A stretch of 64,000 nt of DNA from Chryseobacterium ureilyticum (GCF_900156735.1 NZ_FTOL01000005.1:124001-188000); one strand, 5' to 3'. Counted from the stretch's first letter, positions 38,857 through 48,574 are shown. Made by a program: numbers and translations. The notes: generated from the sequence alone by a model not told the origin.

Positions 38857-41139
38857 TTACGGATTTGATATAATTAAAGTTGAAGGAATATCAGAAAGCC
38901 AAAGACTCTTCGTATCAATCAGGTTTTTCCAGCTTTTGCTGCTGATTAACATTAGGTCTTGTGAGTTCAGGAATTCTTTTTCAATTTTTTTCTCATTATA
39001 TAAAGTAATATGATTCGGGGCAACCTGCTCAATGCTTCTGATCAATTCTTTTACCTCAATATTGTTGCGAATCTGTCCTGCAGCATCCAGAATGATAATT
39101 TGAGAATTATTATTGTTGATCAGTCTTTTCGCATATTCAAGGAGATAAAAATCGCTCAGGTTGAAAATCGGTACAAATACCTTATCTGCTACTGTGAAAT
39201 CTTTTTCTACCAATACTCCTACAGGAATATGAGCTTTATCTAAAATTTGCAATGTAAAGTCGTCAAAAGGAGAATTGTTGAAGATATTTCCTTTGCCCTT
39301 TACTGTATTCAAAAGCTTTTCAGGATTGATAATTTTAGTAGTGAAACCTAATAATCTGCCCAGTAAACTTCCTTCATACATAGATTTTCCAAGCATGATG
39401 AGTAAAAGGTCATAATTTCCCTTATTCGTAATGCTGGTAAGGTCGTTTTCTATATCGGTAGAAGCTTTGAAAAGGGTTGTGACCTCCAGATTCAGTTCAT
39501 GGGACGTTTCAATGACATTCTGAAACTGGGAATCCTCATATTCATCAATATCATAAGCATGCATTTCATCCACAGGAGCAATATTCATCGCAGTAATGCT
39601 TTTATTGCCATTCATTTTATTGGTGAAATCATGGGCTAATTTTAATAGTGTACTTCCGGATTCCGGCTTATCAAATGAAAGTAAGACTCTATATTTTGAG
39701 TCATTTTTATCATGAATAAGCTCGTCTTCATCCTTTTTGGATTTAAAAATGAAATTAATGAAGTCCAATGCCGGACCTGTCATGAAAGTGGTAAATAAAG
39801 CCATTATCACAAGCATGGCAAAGATTTCAGGACCTAATACTCCAAGATCATAACCAATATTCAGGACGATAAGCTCCATAAGTCCTCTGGTGTTCATCAA
39901 AGCTCCAATCGTTAAGCTTTCCTTCCAGTTGATTCCGACAAATTTTGCCGTTAAGGCACTTCCAGCAAATTTTCCCACAACAGCGGTAAGAATAATAAAG
40001 CCGGCTGTCATCCAAAGGTGGCTGTCATTTAAAAGACCAATTTGGGTACGAAGTCCCGTGAATACAAAGAACAAGGGAAGAAGAAGTACCAATGCCACAT
40101 CTTCTACTTTATCAATAAATAGAGTTCGGAATTTGGTGTTTTCAGGCATAATTGCTCCTGCCATAAAGGCTCCGAATAAAGCATGAATTCCAATAACCTC
40201 CGTTACATAAGATGATAAAATCAGAGTAAGGAAGAAAATAGCAACCATAGGTTTACTGATCGTATTTTTTCCTGCCTGAAGATCTCCAATCCTTTTCAGG
40301 AATGGTCTTACGATTTTGATCATTAGAAATACGTAAGCAATTGCCATGATGATAACGTAGATTGAACTTGCAAAAGAACCGGCTTTCACAATAGCAATCA
40401 CTGCTGCAAGGATACACCAGGCTGTAATATCATCGGCTGCCGCACAGGTGATAACAATAGTTCCGAGTTTGGTTTTCTGAAGATTCCTTTCCTGTACAAT
40501 CCTTGCTAATACCGGAAAAGCAGTGATACTCATAGATATTGCAATAAACAACGCAAAAGAGGTAAACTGAATACCATCCGGTGAGAACTCCTGATAAATG
40601 AAGTAAGAAAGCCCAATTCCCAGTGCAAAAGGAATAATGATACTGGCATGGCTGATTACCACCGCGTCATGTGCTTTTTTTCTTAAAACACTCAGATCAA
40701 GTTCCATACCTACAATATACATGAATAGAATTAAGCCTATCTGACTCAAAAACTGTAAGTTACCTAACGATTCTTTAGGGAATAGAAAAGCTGAAAACTC
40801 AGGAAAGTACATTCCTACAAGAGACGGACCTAACACAATACCCGCAATCATTTCACCGATTACACTTGGCTGCTTTATTTTCATACAGATCCACCCGAAA
40901 AGCCTTGCGGTAAGGATGATCGTAACAATCTGAGCCAGTAATAATGCTAAGGGATGATGAAGGTTTGTTTTGAAGGACTCCAGGAAATTATCCCAGGTTG
41001 AGCCCGTACTGGTTTTAGTAACAATATTCTCTTTTACTTCCAGAGTTTGTCCCTCAATAATGAAGAAGTACATCAGGCAGGAAAAGACAGCTATTGTAGT
41101 GATGTAGAAAATTAAATTTCTGTATTTACCCAAGTTCAT
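38857..41139 (-). CDS. CPA2-type cation:proton antiporter
   Basis: A 760-aa inner-membrane protein. One N-terminal span is followed by a 12-13-span Na/H-exchanger domain (residues about 60-460) with IGEMIAGIVLGPSLVG, GLILFMYIVGMELDL, ITCAAADDITAWCILA (the ion-binding aspartates) and NTRGLMELIVLNIG. The 300-residue C terminus is a cytosolic region with universal-stress-like repeats (YRVLLSFDKPESGSTLLKLAHDF). It exchanges Na+ or K+ for protons. The ATG at MNLGKYRN is used; seven upstream codons would start with TTG. Monocistronic. Confidence 0.9.
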   Translation of the reverse strand: MNLGKYRNLIFYITTIAVFSCLMYFFIIEGQTLEVKENIVTKTSTGSTWDNFLESFKTNLHHPLALLLAQIVTIILTARLFGWICMKIKQPSVIGEMIAGIVLGPSLVGMYFPEFSAFLFPKESLGNLQFLSQIGLILFMYIVGMELDLSVLRKKAHDAVVISHASIIIPFALGIGLSYFIYQEFSPDGIQFTSFALFIAISMSITAFPVLARIVQERNLQKTKLGTIVITCAAADDITAWCILAAVIAIVKAGSFASSIYVIIMAIAYVFLMIKIVRPFLKRIGDLQAGKNTISKPMVAIFFLTLILSSYVTEVIGIHALFGAFMAGAIMPENTKFRTLFIDKVEDVALVLLLPLFFVFTGLRTQIGLLNDSHLWMTAGFIILTAVVGKFAGSALTAKFVGINWKESLTIGALMNTRGLMELIVLNIGYDLGVLGPEIFAMLVIMALFTTFMTGPALDFINFIFKSKKDEDELIHDKNDSKYRVLLSFDKPESGSTLLKLAHDFTNKMNGNKSITAMNIAPVDEMHAYDIDEYEDSQFQNVIETSHELNLEVTTLFKASTDIENDLTSITNKGNYDLLLIMLGKSMYEGSLLGRLLGFTTKIINPEKLLNTVKGKGNIFNNSPFDDFTLQILDKAHIPVGVLVEKDFTVADKVFVPIFNLSDFYLLEYAKRLINNNNSQIIILDAAGQIRNNIEVKELIRSIEQVAPNHITLYNEKKIEKEFLNSQDLMLISSKSWKNLIDTKSLWLSDIPSTLIISNP

Positions 41140-41409
41140 GATTCCTATATTTTGATGCAAAGTTGATAAGAATATATTTATCTTAAAAGACCTTGGTTTT
41201 TAAAATGTAATGAATGCAGTAAAAAATGTAATAAAAATCTCAATAGAGAAAAAACTCTAGCAGATTGTGCAGATAATGCAGGTTTTTATAGATTTATTAT
41301 CTGCTTGATCCCCGAGATGAAAAAATAACATATTTGTAAGGGACTAAGAGATGAAGTATAGCATTTCAATGAAAAGATAATTCCTGAAAATCGCCTAGAT
41401 TTATCTAAG
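41140..41409. other. Intergenic region, nothing definite
   Basis: About 270 bp of A/T-rich sequence between the antiporter start and the end of the response-regulator gene. It contains no clear promoter box, hairpin with T tract or open frame that I can defend. Confidence 0.5.
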
Positions 41410-42120
41410 TTATTTAGTAAACAACTCTATTAATGAATTTTTATAAGCATCACCGATCTGAAGCTTAAGAAAATGTTCATCTTCGGTAGGAATAGTGGTA
41501 ATAATTTCATTGGTGCCAAGCACTTTGATGGAAGATAGAGCAATGATTTCCTTTTTATTCACCTGCGCGAAATCCTTGGATGGAAGCATTTCCAGAAGAT
41601 TTTTGAAATTAAGGTTTTTTAGAACGATAGGAGTTCCGTCATTGAGAATAATATCCTTATCACGGCTGTCTATTTCTGATGTTTTGATGTAAGCAATCTG
41701 TTCCGTTAAGATAACCGTTTTACCGATATTGGTATTCCATTCGATAAAGGTTTTCTTCTGAATGGTATTGATTTGTTCCTTAGCCTTTTCAAAAGCCTGG
41801 ATCAGTCGTTCTTTTTTGATGGGTTTTCTTACATAATCCACCACATTAAGGTCAAATGCTTCAGCAGCATATTCCTTATAAGCCGTTGTGAAAATAATTT
41901 TATGAGAACCGGAGATCAGTTCAGCTACCTGAAGACCTGTCATTCCGGGCATTTCGATATCCAGAATACAGAGATTGCAGTCCAGAGAATGAATTTCGTT
42001 TAAAAAGATTTTAGGATCATTGAATGCTTTTACCACTTCCACATCTTCAATCTGTTCGCATAGAAGTTTCAAATAGCTTATTGCCAACAATTCATCATCC
42101 AGAATAACGCATTTTATCAT
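41410..42120 (-). CDS. LytTR response regulator
   Basis: A 236-aa regulator. The receiver domain (1-120) has the acidic pair at residues 8-9 and the phosphoacceptor in LCILDIEMPGMTG (Asp54), with the switch lysine in VRKPIKKERL. The C-terminal LytTR DNA-binding domain spans about 135-236 (FIEWNTNIGKTVILTEQIAYI, KDFAQVNKKEIIALSSI). It overlaps the sensor kinase gene by 26 bp, so the pair is translationally coupled. Targets are not shown. Confidence 0.93.
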   Translation of the reverse strand: MIKCVILDDELLAISYLKLLCEQIEDVEVVKAFNDPKIFLNEIHSLDCNLCILDIEMPGMTGLQVAELISGSHKIIFTTAYKEYAAEAFDLNVVDYVRKPIKKERLIQAFEKAKEQINTIQKKTFIEWNTNIGKTVILTEQIAYIKTSEIDSRDKDIILNDGTPIVLKNLNFKNLLEMLPSKDFAQVNKKEIIALSSIKVLGTNEIITTIPTEDEHFLKLQIGDAYKNSLIELFTK

Positions 42121-42868
42121 AGAATTCTCCTAAATTAATTTTTAATTCTGCAGTGAAGATACCGTTTTTTGAACTTTTTTCCAGCTGATAATATGTGCTG
42201 TAGATCATCTTAAGCCTTTGATCTAAAGACTGACTTCCGAAGCCGCTTTTTTCCTTCTCCAGACTGTTTTTTTGCGAAGCTTTATTAGTTACTTTCATGG
42301 TAAACATGCCATCTTCAAGCTCCAGATAAATGGAAATAAATGAATCCTGAGCCAGAAAATCTGTGTGTTTAAAGGCATTTTCAATAAGGTCAACAGAGAT
42401 CAAAGGTGCAAAAACTTTTTCCTCATATACGGAATCAGATTTATTGATTCTGGATTTAATTCTAAAGTCAAAAAGAGGATTAATTTTAATTTTATTGATC
42501 TCGATAAGGCTTAAAGCAAAGTTCAGTTCTTCCTTTGGGCTTACGTACTTATTATTGCTTTCGTATAAAATATAATCAAGAACATTGGCAAGTTTATCCA
42601 AAGACATATACGTTTGGTACGCATGAGACTGAACAGAATTGAGAATGTTTTTGAACAGGTGAGGGTTCAGTTTTGTTCCGATATGTTCCAGTCGAACTTC
42701 ATTCAAACGTTGTTCAATAATTTTATTGGCTTCTGAGAGTTTGGCATTTCTCAGCATCAGTTTTTGACTTTTGCTGAAAAGATAAATGCTTGTTGTAAGA
42801 AAAAGGAAAATGGCAAAAACTCCGATGAATATCAGATAATCATGAATCATGTAGTAATTGCCTTCCAT
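42095..42868 (-). CDS. Sensor histidine kinase, LytS/YpdA type
   Basis: A 257-aa kinase with one membrane span (residues 9-28), a short coiled-coil, and the phosphoacceptor box NPHLFKNILNSVQSH typical of the His_kinase family, in place of the usual H-box. The ATP domain has the N box (DLIENAFKHT) and G region (GFGSQSLDQRLKMI). It lacks an extracellular sensor domain, so it probably senses through the membrane or cytoplasm. It overlaps the LytTR regulator gene. Confidence 0.9.
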   Translation of the reverse strand: MEGNYYMIHDYLIFIGVFAIFLFLTTSIYLFSKSQKLMLRNAKLSEANKIIEQRLNEVRLEHIGTKLNPHLFKNILNSVQSHAYQTYMSLDKLANVLDYILYESNNKYVSPKEELNFALSLIEINKIKINPLFDFRIKSRINKSDSVYEEKVFAPLISVDLIENAFKHTDFLAQDSFISIYLELEDGMFTMKVTNKASQKNSLEKEKSGFGSQSLDQRLKMIYSTYYQLEKSSKNGIFTAELKINLGEFYDKMRYSG

Positions 42869-42886
42869 AAAGAGTGATTATAAAAA

Positions 42887-43258
42887 CTATTTCAGTTTTT
42901 TAAGACTATTTACCGTCACAGTTTCTTCACATTTTTCATAAATAATCTCGTAAGACGGATTTTTTTCAGGGTATGTTAAAAGATAGTTCGGGCATGGTTT
43001 CTTTTGTGCGTGACTTCTGTCAAAATCTACCTTTCCTTCAGTAATAATACTGTCTTTTATAAATTTTTCATCAATCTTGTAAGTAGCCATTGCTGTTTTG
43101 GCTTCTTCAGAATATTTGAATTCTTTGGACAGCGTTTCTGCAATTACGCGGCTGTTTGGAAGGTAACCGCTGCAGCTAGCTCCTTTTTTGTTTAATATAA
43201 AAAATACGATGATGAGCCCCGGAACGAAGCCTATTGCATAAAATTTAAGTTTTTTCAT
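42887..43258 (-). CDS. DUF4258-like membrane-anchored protein
   Basis: A 123-aa protein with an N-terminal membrane anchor (YAIGFVPGLIIVFFIL) and a periplasmic-type domain containing IITEGKVDFDRSHAQKKPCPNYLL, which resembles the DUF4258 pattern. Two cysteine pairs may form disulfides. It starts on the base directly after the ald stop, so it is translated in the same operon. Its role is unknown. Confidence 0.65.
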   Translation of the reverse strand: MKKLKFYAIGFVPGLIIVFFILNKKGASCSGYLPNSRVIAETLSKEFKYSEEAKTAMATYKIDEKFIKDSIITEGKVDFDRSHAQKKPCPNYLLTYPEKNPSYEIIYEKCEETVTVNSLKKLK

Positions 43259-44449
43259 TTAGAAAATTAAAAGATTGATATCGTGGTACGTAAGTCCGAA
43301 ACGGTCACAGATGATCTTTTTAGTATGTCTTCCTTTGTACATATATAAACTCTGCTTCATTTCATTTTTGCGGATCAGCATGTTTTCAAAGCCGCCTTCT
43401 TCATCATAATTCAATATATAGGAAAGGAAGAAATTGGAAATCGCTTTCGTAGTGGTTCTTGGCATTCTTGAAGTAAGGTTCGGAAGTCCACAATGGATAA
43501 CACCATGTTTGATTACATAAGGGTCTTCCATTGTTGTCAGTTCCGATGTCTCAATCACTTTACCGTTGTCTATGGTAATATCGATGATGACACTTCCTTT
43601 CTTCATATTCATAACCATGTCTTCAGTTACGATAGGCGTCATATTTAATCTTGGAAGAGCTCCTATGACAACGTCTGCACGTCTTAAGCTCTTACTAAGT
43701 TCTTTAGGATCAATAATGGAAGTAGGAACGCGGCTATCTACCATGGTATGAAGCCTTCTTAGCTTTGATAATGAGTTATCAAAAACTTTGATGCTTGCTC
43801 CCAGACCTATTGCTGCTTTTGTTGCAAACTCACCTACAATTCCTGCTCCGAGAATAACTACTTCTGCGGGTCTTACACCTGTAATTCCGCCAAGCATTAA
43901 ACCATTGGAAAGTGCCAATAATTCCGAAGCATATAAAATAGAAACGGTTCCTGCAATTTCACCGATTAATCTTACCAAAGCAAGTTGCTTGTATTCATCA
44001 ACGATAAATTCAAATGCAATGGCATTTACTTTTTTCTCTGCAAGCTTAAGGAAATATTCTTTGTCTCTAAGGTTGATCTGAAGTGCTGAAACCAGATACG
44101 TGTTAGGCTTCATATAATCAATTTCCTCTTCTGTAGGAGGGTTGATCTTCAGAATCAGATCCTGTGCAAAAGCTTCCTTAGGGTCTGTAGTAATTCTCGC
44201 TCCCGATTCAGAATATTGTAAATCTGTAAAAAAGGAACCTTGTCCTGCTCCTGCTTCAATGATGATCTCATGACCGTGCTCTACCAATACCTGAACAGCG
44301 TCCGGAGTAATGCAGGTTCTCCTTTCGTTGAGACAGGTTTCCTTAGGAATTCCAATACTGAACTGTTTTCCTTTCTTAATAACCTCCAATTTTTCCTCTT
44401 TCGGCATCAATTCTTCTTCTGTGAAAGGAGTAAAAATATTTGTGCTCAT
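43259..44449 (-). CDS. ald: Alanine dehydrogenase
   Basis: A 396-aa NAD-dependent enzyme interconverting L-alanine and pyruvate plus ammonia. The N-terminal domain shows GIPKETCLNERRTCITPDAV and EAGAGQGSFFTDLQYSESG, which carry the substrate residues. The nucleotide domain has PAEVVILGAGIVGEFATKAAIGLGA with LRRLHTMVDSR. The C-terminal tail (LYMYKGRHTKKIICDRFGL) is a family variant in Bacteroidetes. It leads the operon with the DUF4258-like gene. It links to sdaA through pyruvate and nitrogen balance. Confidence 0.9.
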   Translation of the reverse strand: MSTNIFTPFTEEELMPKEEKLEVIKKGKQFSIGIPKETCLNERRTCITPDAVQVLVEHGHEIIIEAGAGQGSFFTDLQYSESGARITTDPKEAFAQDLILKINPPTEEEIDYMKPNTYLVSALQINLRDKEYFLKLAEKKVNAIAFEFIVDEYKQLALVRLIGEIAGTVSILYASELLALSNGLMLGGITGVRPAEVVILGAGIVGEFATKAAIGLGASIKVFDNSLSKLRRLHTMVDSRVPTSIIDPKELSKSLRRADVVIGALPRLNMTPIVTEDMVMNMKKGSVIIDITIDNGKVIETSELTTMEDPYVIKHGVIHCGLPNLTSRMPRTTTKAISNFFLSYILNYDEEGGFENMLIRKNEMKQSLYMYKGRHTKKIICDRFGLTYHDINLLIF

Positions 44450-44518
44450 CCTTAAATTAAATTATGTCTTACAGATTTTTATTTTACTATTGAAATAATA
44501 AGCAAAGATACATAATAT

Positions 44519-44926
44519 TTAATCGAATGAAACTTCTCTGTTTTCACCCGTATTCACAATGCTCATTGTGTGGTAATTAAGCCCGTAAAGCTCCACTTCA
44601 TACACTTCAGGCCATTCAATGATGCATAAAAAAGAGTTGTCCAGATACTCTTCAATTCCGATGTCGTAAACTTCTTCAACGTTTTTCAGACGATACAGAT
44701 CAAAATGAAATACTTTTCCTTTTGGAGTATTGTATTCGTTAACGATAGAATAAGTAGGAGAGTTTACTTCATCTTCACTGCCCAGATTTTTAAGCAGAAA
44801 TTGAGAGAAAGTGGTTTTCCCTGCACCAAGATTCCCTTTTAGTAATAGTATATTATGTTTTAATTGAGGAAGAATGCTGTCTACAACTTCCTGCCAGTCT
44901 TCGATTGTATGGATCGTATAATTCAT
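44519..44926 (-). CDS. tsaE: tRNA threonylcarbamoyladenosine biosynthesis ATPase
   Basis: A 135-aa P-loop protein with Walker A in LLKGNLGAGKTTFSQFLLKNLG, then SPTYSIVNEYNTPKGKVFHFDLYRL, the family signature, and IIEWPEVYE for the Walker B/terminal region. It hydrolyses ATP with TsaB and TsaD to put t6A on tRNAs reading ANN codons. It overlaps the 203-aa gene by 4 bp (ATGA). Confidence 0.93.
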   Translation of the reverse strand: MNYTIHTIEDWQEVVDSILPQLKHNILLLKGNLGAGKTTFSQFLLKNLGSEDEVNSPTYSIVNEYNTPKGKVFHFDLYRLKNVEEVYDIGIEEYLDNSFLCIIEWPEVYEVELYGLNYHTMSIVNTGENREVSFD

Positions 44927-45534
44927 TTTATTTTTTTCAAATTACTCAAATACAAATTGTAAAAATATGTTGCTCTAGCCCTTGCTCGTTCAGGGTTTCC
45001 ATAGCGGTTATTTTTAATGGGATTTTCATATAGAGCAAGAATTTCTGCCATTTCTATTGATTGTAATTCTGTTGCGGGTTTACTAAATAGAGATCGAGAA
45101 ACCTGATCAATACCTTTTCTTCCATATAAAAAGTCAAAATTACTGAAATTAAAATTCAAACAATCTTCCTGGTTATAATTTTGCTCAATATATCGTATGA
45201 CAAGAAAATAATCCAATGATGATTTGTTTTTGATATCAAAGGTAGGCATAAGTCTGTTGCTCATAGTGTGGCAAGGACAAGCTTGGTCTATATCAGATGA
45301 ATTGATCAATTGTTGGATATATAAATTCCATGAATTTTTAGACAGAGTATTTAGATATACTGTATTATAGAAGTTTTTAAAATTATCAGGTGATTTTTTG
45401 CTGGTTCGTATATGCCAGGTAATGATCTTTTTGTTTTCTTTATTTAGTCTGAATTTACCACCAAACTCTATGTACAGAATGGAGATGATAAATGTACAGC
45501 CTATAGCTAGCAAAGATATTTTTAAATATTTCAT
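44923..45534 (-). CDS. Membrane-anchored protein with a transglycosylase-like tail
   Basis: A 203-aa protein with an N-terminal membrane span (ISLLAIGCTFIISILYI) and a long outer region. The C-terminal QSIEMAEILALYENPIKNNRYGNPERARARATYFYNLYL resembles the end of GT51 peptidoglycan transglycosylases (leucine-rich, NP, R-rich helix), but the catalytic glutamate region of that family is not visible. It could be a degenerate or accessory cell-wall protein. It is 4 bp overlapped with tsaE. Tentative. Confidence 0.5.
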   Translation of the reverse strand: MKYLKISLLAIGCTFIISILYIEFGGKFRLNKENKKIITWHIRTSKKSPDNFKNFYNTVYLNTLSKNSWNLYIQQLINSSDIDQACPCHTMSNRLMPTFDIKNKSSLDYFLVIRYIEQNYNQEDCLNFNFSNFDFLYGRKGIDQVSRSLFSKPATELQSIEMAEILALYENPIKNNRYGNPERARARATYFYNLYLSNLKKIK

Positions 45535-45606
45535 AGATCATTAAGTTTCATAGTTTTCCAAAAATAATGATAAAACTCATTAATTATATAAATGCAATGT
45601 ATGTAA

Positions 45607-45635
45607 TTGAGGTGTTTTTTAAATCCTTATTTTTG
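45607..45635 (+). promoter_or_regulatory. dnaG promoter predicting a leaderless mRNA
   Basis: TTG (45607-45609), 18 nt, TATTTTTG (45628-45635), then only 4 nt to the ATG at 45640. The transcription start should fall on or next to the start codon. Confidence 0.65.
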
Positions 45636-45639
45636 CATT

Positions 45640-47625
45640 ATGATTTCTAAGCAGACGATAGACAAGATTTTCTCAACGATACGTGTAGAAGAGATAGTAG
45701 GAGAGTACGTTCAGTTGAAGAGAGCGGGGTCTAATTATAAAGGACTCAGCCCATTTCATGAGGAAAAGTCGCCAAGCTTTGTTGTTTCGCCAAGTAAACA
45801 GATCTGGAAAGATTTCTCTACCGGAAAGGGGGGGACGGCAATCTCTTTCTTAATGGAAATTGAGAACTTTACCTATCCAGAAGCCCTTCGTCATGCTGCT
45901 AAGAAATACGGAATTGAAATTGAAGAAGATCTGCGTGAAATTTCTGAAGAAGCAAAACATGCACAGACAGAAAAAGATCTTTTATATAAGATTCATGAAG
46001 TAGCAAATACCTACTTTCAGGAGATTCTTTGGGATGATAAGGAAGGAAGAAGCATCGGTCTTTCTTATTTTAAGGAAAGAGAGCTTAAGGATGATATTAT
46101 TAAAAAATTCCAGCTTGGTTATTCTCCCGAAAAGAAAAATGCATTTACAGAATATGCTTTGGAAAAAGGGTATTCCAAGGAAATTTTGGAAAAGTCCGGA
46201 CTTTCTATTTTTCCTGAAAATACGCCAGCAGGTGTAGACCGTTTCAGAGAAAGGGTAATCTTCCCGATTCACAGTTTTTCGGGTAGAGTGCTTGGTTTCG
46301 GGGCAAGGATTCTCAAAAGTAATGTCAAAACGGCAAAATATCTCAACTCCCCGGAAACGGAGATTTACCATAAATCCAATGTCCTGTACGGATTAAATCA
46401 GAGTAAACAGGCAATTTCAAGAAAGAATGGCTGCCTTTTGGTGGAAGGATATATGGATGTGATCTCTCTTCACATGTCCGGAATTGAAAACGTTGTAGCG
46501 AGTTCCGGAACTTCCCTTACTACTGAACAGATTAAGCTTATTAAAAGACTTACGGAAAATGTAACGATCCTTTTCGATGGGGATAATGCAGGTATTAAAG
46601 CCAGTTTCCGAAGTATTGATATGCTTTTGACAGAGGGAATGAATATCCGTGTTCTTCTTTTCCCGGATGGCGACGACCCGGATTCTTTTGCCAGAAAACA
46701 TCCGCAGGATTACGTTGAAAAATACATCGAAAATGAAGCGATGGATTTCATCGACTTTAAAGCGGAAATTCTGTTAAGAGATGTAGGAAATGATCCTATC
46801 AAAAAAGCAGAAGCAATCCGTGATATTGTAAAATCGGTTTCCTTTGTACAGAATGCCCTGAAAAGAGAGGTTTACCTTAAAGAAGTTTCCAATAAATTTG
46901 GACTTTCTGAGCAGAGTCTTTTTAATGAACTGGATGTTCAGAAACAGATCACTCAGAACCAGACTCATCATGTTCAGCAGCAGCAAAAGGAGAAAGCGGC
47001 TCCAAAGATGGAAATTGTTCCTCCTGACAAGGAAAAAGAAGATCCATTTTTATTCGATGTGTTGTTTATGGAGAATAAACTTGTGGATCATATGCTGATG
47101 TTTGGAGACATTGTTCTGAAAAGAAGAAATGAAAATAATGAAGAGTATCAGATCACTGTCATTGAAGAAATTCTCCATCACTTTGAGGAAGAGCAGTATG
47201 CTTTTTTAGTTAAAGAAAATGAAATTATTATCGGGCAGGTACGTGAAGGAATTCAGAAAGACGAATTGAGAAGTGGAAACTTTTTTGTATCTTTTATGGA
47301 TGAAGAAATTACGACGAAGGTTGTAGATGCCTTGATTCCTCTGGATGAGCTTGAAAACTGGGCTTCCAGAAATATTTATCCACCCAATTATGGAGATAAG
47401 GTAGCAGATCAGATTAAAGGTGATATATTATTACATAAATATAGGTATATTGATTATTTAATCACGGAAACAGCCAAAGAACTTGATCAGCACAGTAATA
47501 CGGATGAAACAAAGTATTATGAACTGATTAAAAAAATAACCTTATTGAAACAAGCATCAATCAGACTTAGTAATATCATTGAATATTCGCCGATCAAAGG
47601 GATCTATGTGAATAGGAAAAGGTAG
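45640..47625 (+). CDS. dnaG: DNA primase
   Basis: A 661-aa primase that makes RNA primers at the replication fork. It has the zinc-binding-type N domain (residues 1-100), TOPRIM core (RVIFPIHSFSGRVLGFGARIL, then LVEGYMDVISLHMSG and FDGDNAGIKAS with the metal aspartates), and a C-terminal helicase-interaction region. The N domain reads GLSPFHEEKSPSF and WKDFSTGKGG, so the cysteines that normally bind zinc are replaced and only the histidine remains. The start at MISKQTIDKIF fits family N termini and the promoter geometry; an 11-codon longer frame overlaps the promoter. Confidence 0.93.
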   Translation: MISKQTIDKIFSTIRVEEIVGEYVQLKRAGSNYKGLSPFHEEKSPSFVVSPSKQIWKDFSTGKGGTAISFLMEIENFTYPEALRHAAKKYGIEIEEDLREISEEAKHAQTEKDLLYKIHEVANTYFQEILWDDKEGRSIGLSYFKERELKDDIIKKFQLGYSPEKKNAFTEYALEKGYSKEILEKSGLSIFPENTPAGVDRFRERVIFPIHSFSGRVLGFGARILKSNVKTAKYLNSPETEIYHKSNVLYGLNQSKQAISRKNGCLLVEGYMDVISLHMSGIENVVASSGTSLTTEQIKLIKRLTENVTILFDGDNAGIKASFRSIDMLLTEGMNIRVLLFPDGDDPDSFARKHPQDYVEKYIENEAMDFIDFKAEILLRDVGNDPIKKAEAIRDIVKSVSFVQNALKREVYLKEVSNKFGLSEQSLFNELDVQKQITQNQTHHVQQQQKEKAAPKMEIVPPDKEKEDPFLFDVLFMENKLVDHMLMFGDIVLKRRNENNEEYQITVIEEILHHFEEEQYAFLVKENEIIIGQVREGIQKDELRSGNFFVSFMDEEITTKVVDALIPLDELENWASRNIYPPNYGDKVADQIKGDILLHKYRYIDYLITETAKELDQHSNTDETKYYELIKKITLLKQASIRLSNIIEYSPIKGIYVNRKR

Positions 47626-47736
47626 TTTAGAGACAATGTTTTCTCAGATTCTGTGACAAAAAGTCCTATAAAATTTTAGGAATAAATATTGTAATTTAAA
47701 CATCAAAAATATTTTAAAATAATACATAATATAAAT

Positions 47737-48420
47737 ATGGACATTAAAAAGGAATTCAGAGATTTCTCTGTAAAGCATTTAGGAAACAACGGTCTTGTTA
47801 CCGATCAGTATATGGGAATGTATGGTCCAACGAATCTTACACCATACATCATGGAAGAAAGAAGATTAAACGTTGCTCAGATGGACGTTTTCTCACGTTT
47901 GATGATGGACAGAATCATTTTCTTGGGAACAGGAATTGATGATCAGGTTGCTAACATCGTTACAGCACAGCTTTTATTCTTAGAAAGTGCTGATCCTTCT
48001 AAAGATATTCAGATCTATATCAACTCACCTGGTGGTAGTGTTTACGCAGGTTTAGGAATTTATGACACAATGCAGATCATTAAGCCTGATGTAGCAACTA
48101 TCTGTACGGGTATGGCTGCTTCAATGGGAGCTGTATTATTAGTTGCCGGTGAAAAAGGAAAGCGTTCAGCGCTTAAGCACTCAAGAGTAATGATTCACCA
48201 GCCTTCAGGAGGTGCACAAGGTGTTGCTTCTGATATGGAGATCAACTTGAGAGAAATGTTGAAATTAAAGCAGGAGCTTTATGATATTATCGCTCACCAT
48301 TCAGGACAGACTTACGAGTGGGTTGAAAAATCTTCTGACAGAGATTACTGGATGACTTCTGAAGAAGCTAAGAACTACGGAATGGTAGATGAGGTTCTTC
48401 AAAGAGCAGAGAAAAAATAA
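47737..48420 (+). CDS. clpP: ATP-dependent Clp protease proteolytic subunit
   Basis: A 227-aa serine peptidase forming the tetradecameric chamber of ClpXP. The active site is visible: Ser in ICTGMAASMGAVLL, His in SRVMIHQPSGGAQG and an Asp in SSDRDYWMTSEEAKNYG. YINSPGGSVYAGLGIYDTM forms the oxyanion loop region. The N-terminal extension is short. It lies 111 bp after dnaG with a terminator behind it; partner clpX is not in the window. Confidence 0.95.
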   Translation: MDIKKEFRDFSVKHLGNNGLVTDQYMGMYGPTNLTPYIMEERRLNVAQMDVFSRLMMDRIIFLGTGIDDQVANIVTAQLLFLESADPSKDIQIYINSPGGSVYAGLGIYDTMQIIKPDVATICTGMAASMGAVLLVAGEKGKRSALKHSRVMIHQPSGGAQGVASDMEINLREMLKLKQELYDIIAHHSGQTYEWVEKSSDRDYWMTSEEAKNYGMVDEVLQRAEKK

Positions 48421-48439
48421 TTGATTTTAAATCATATAG

Positions 48440-48467
48440 AAAACGCATCCAATCGGATGCGTTTTTT
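48440..48467 (+). terminator. Terminator after clpP
   Basis: AAAACGCATCC-AATC-GGATGCGTTTT, an 11-bp stem, followed by a T tract. Confidence 0.92.
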
Positions 48468-48473
48468 GTTTTA

Positions 48474-48570
48474 GCCACGAATACACAAATTTTTCATGAA
48501 TGCCTCCGTCACAAATAAATATAATGAAGGATATCACAACTGAAGACGTGATATTCTCCTCCTTTGACGG
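48474..48570. repeat. Half-copy of the GCCACGAATRCAC repeat plus a hairpin
   Basis: GCCACGAATACAC (48474-48486) is identical to the left arm of the element at 63238. It is followed by an interrupted stem (CCGTCA...TGACGG outer, ATATCAC/GTGATAT inner) at about 48505-48570. It has no coding capacity and appears to be a degenerate or different copy of the same repeat family. Confidence 0.45.
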
Positions 48571-48574
48571 GTGG

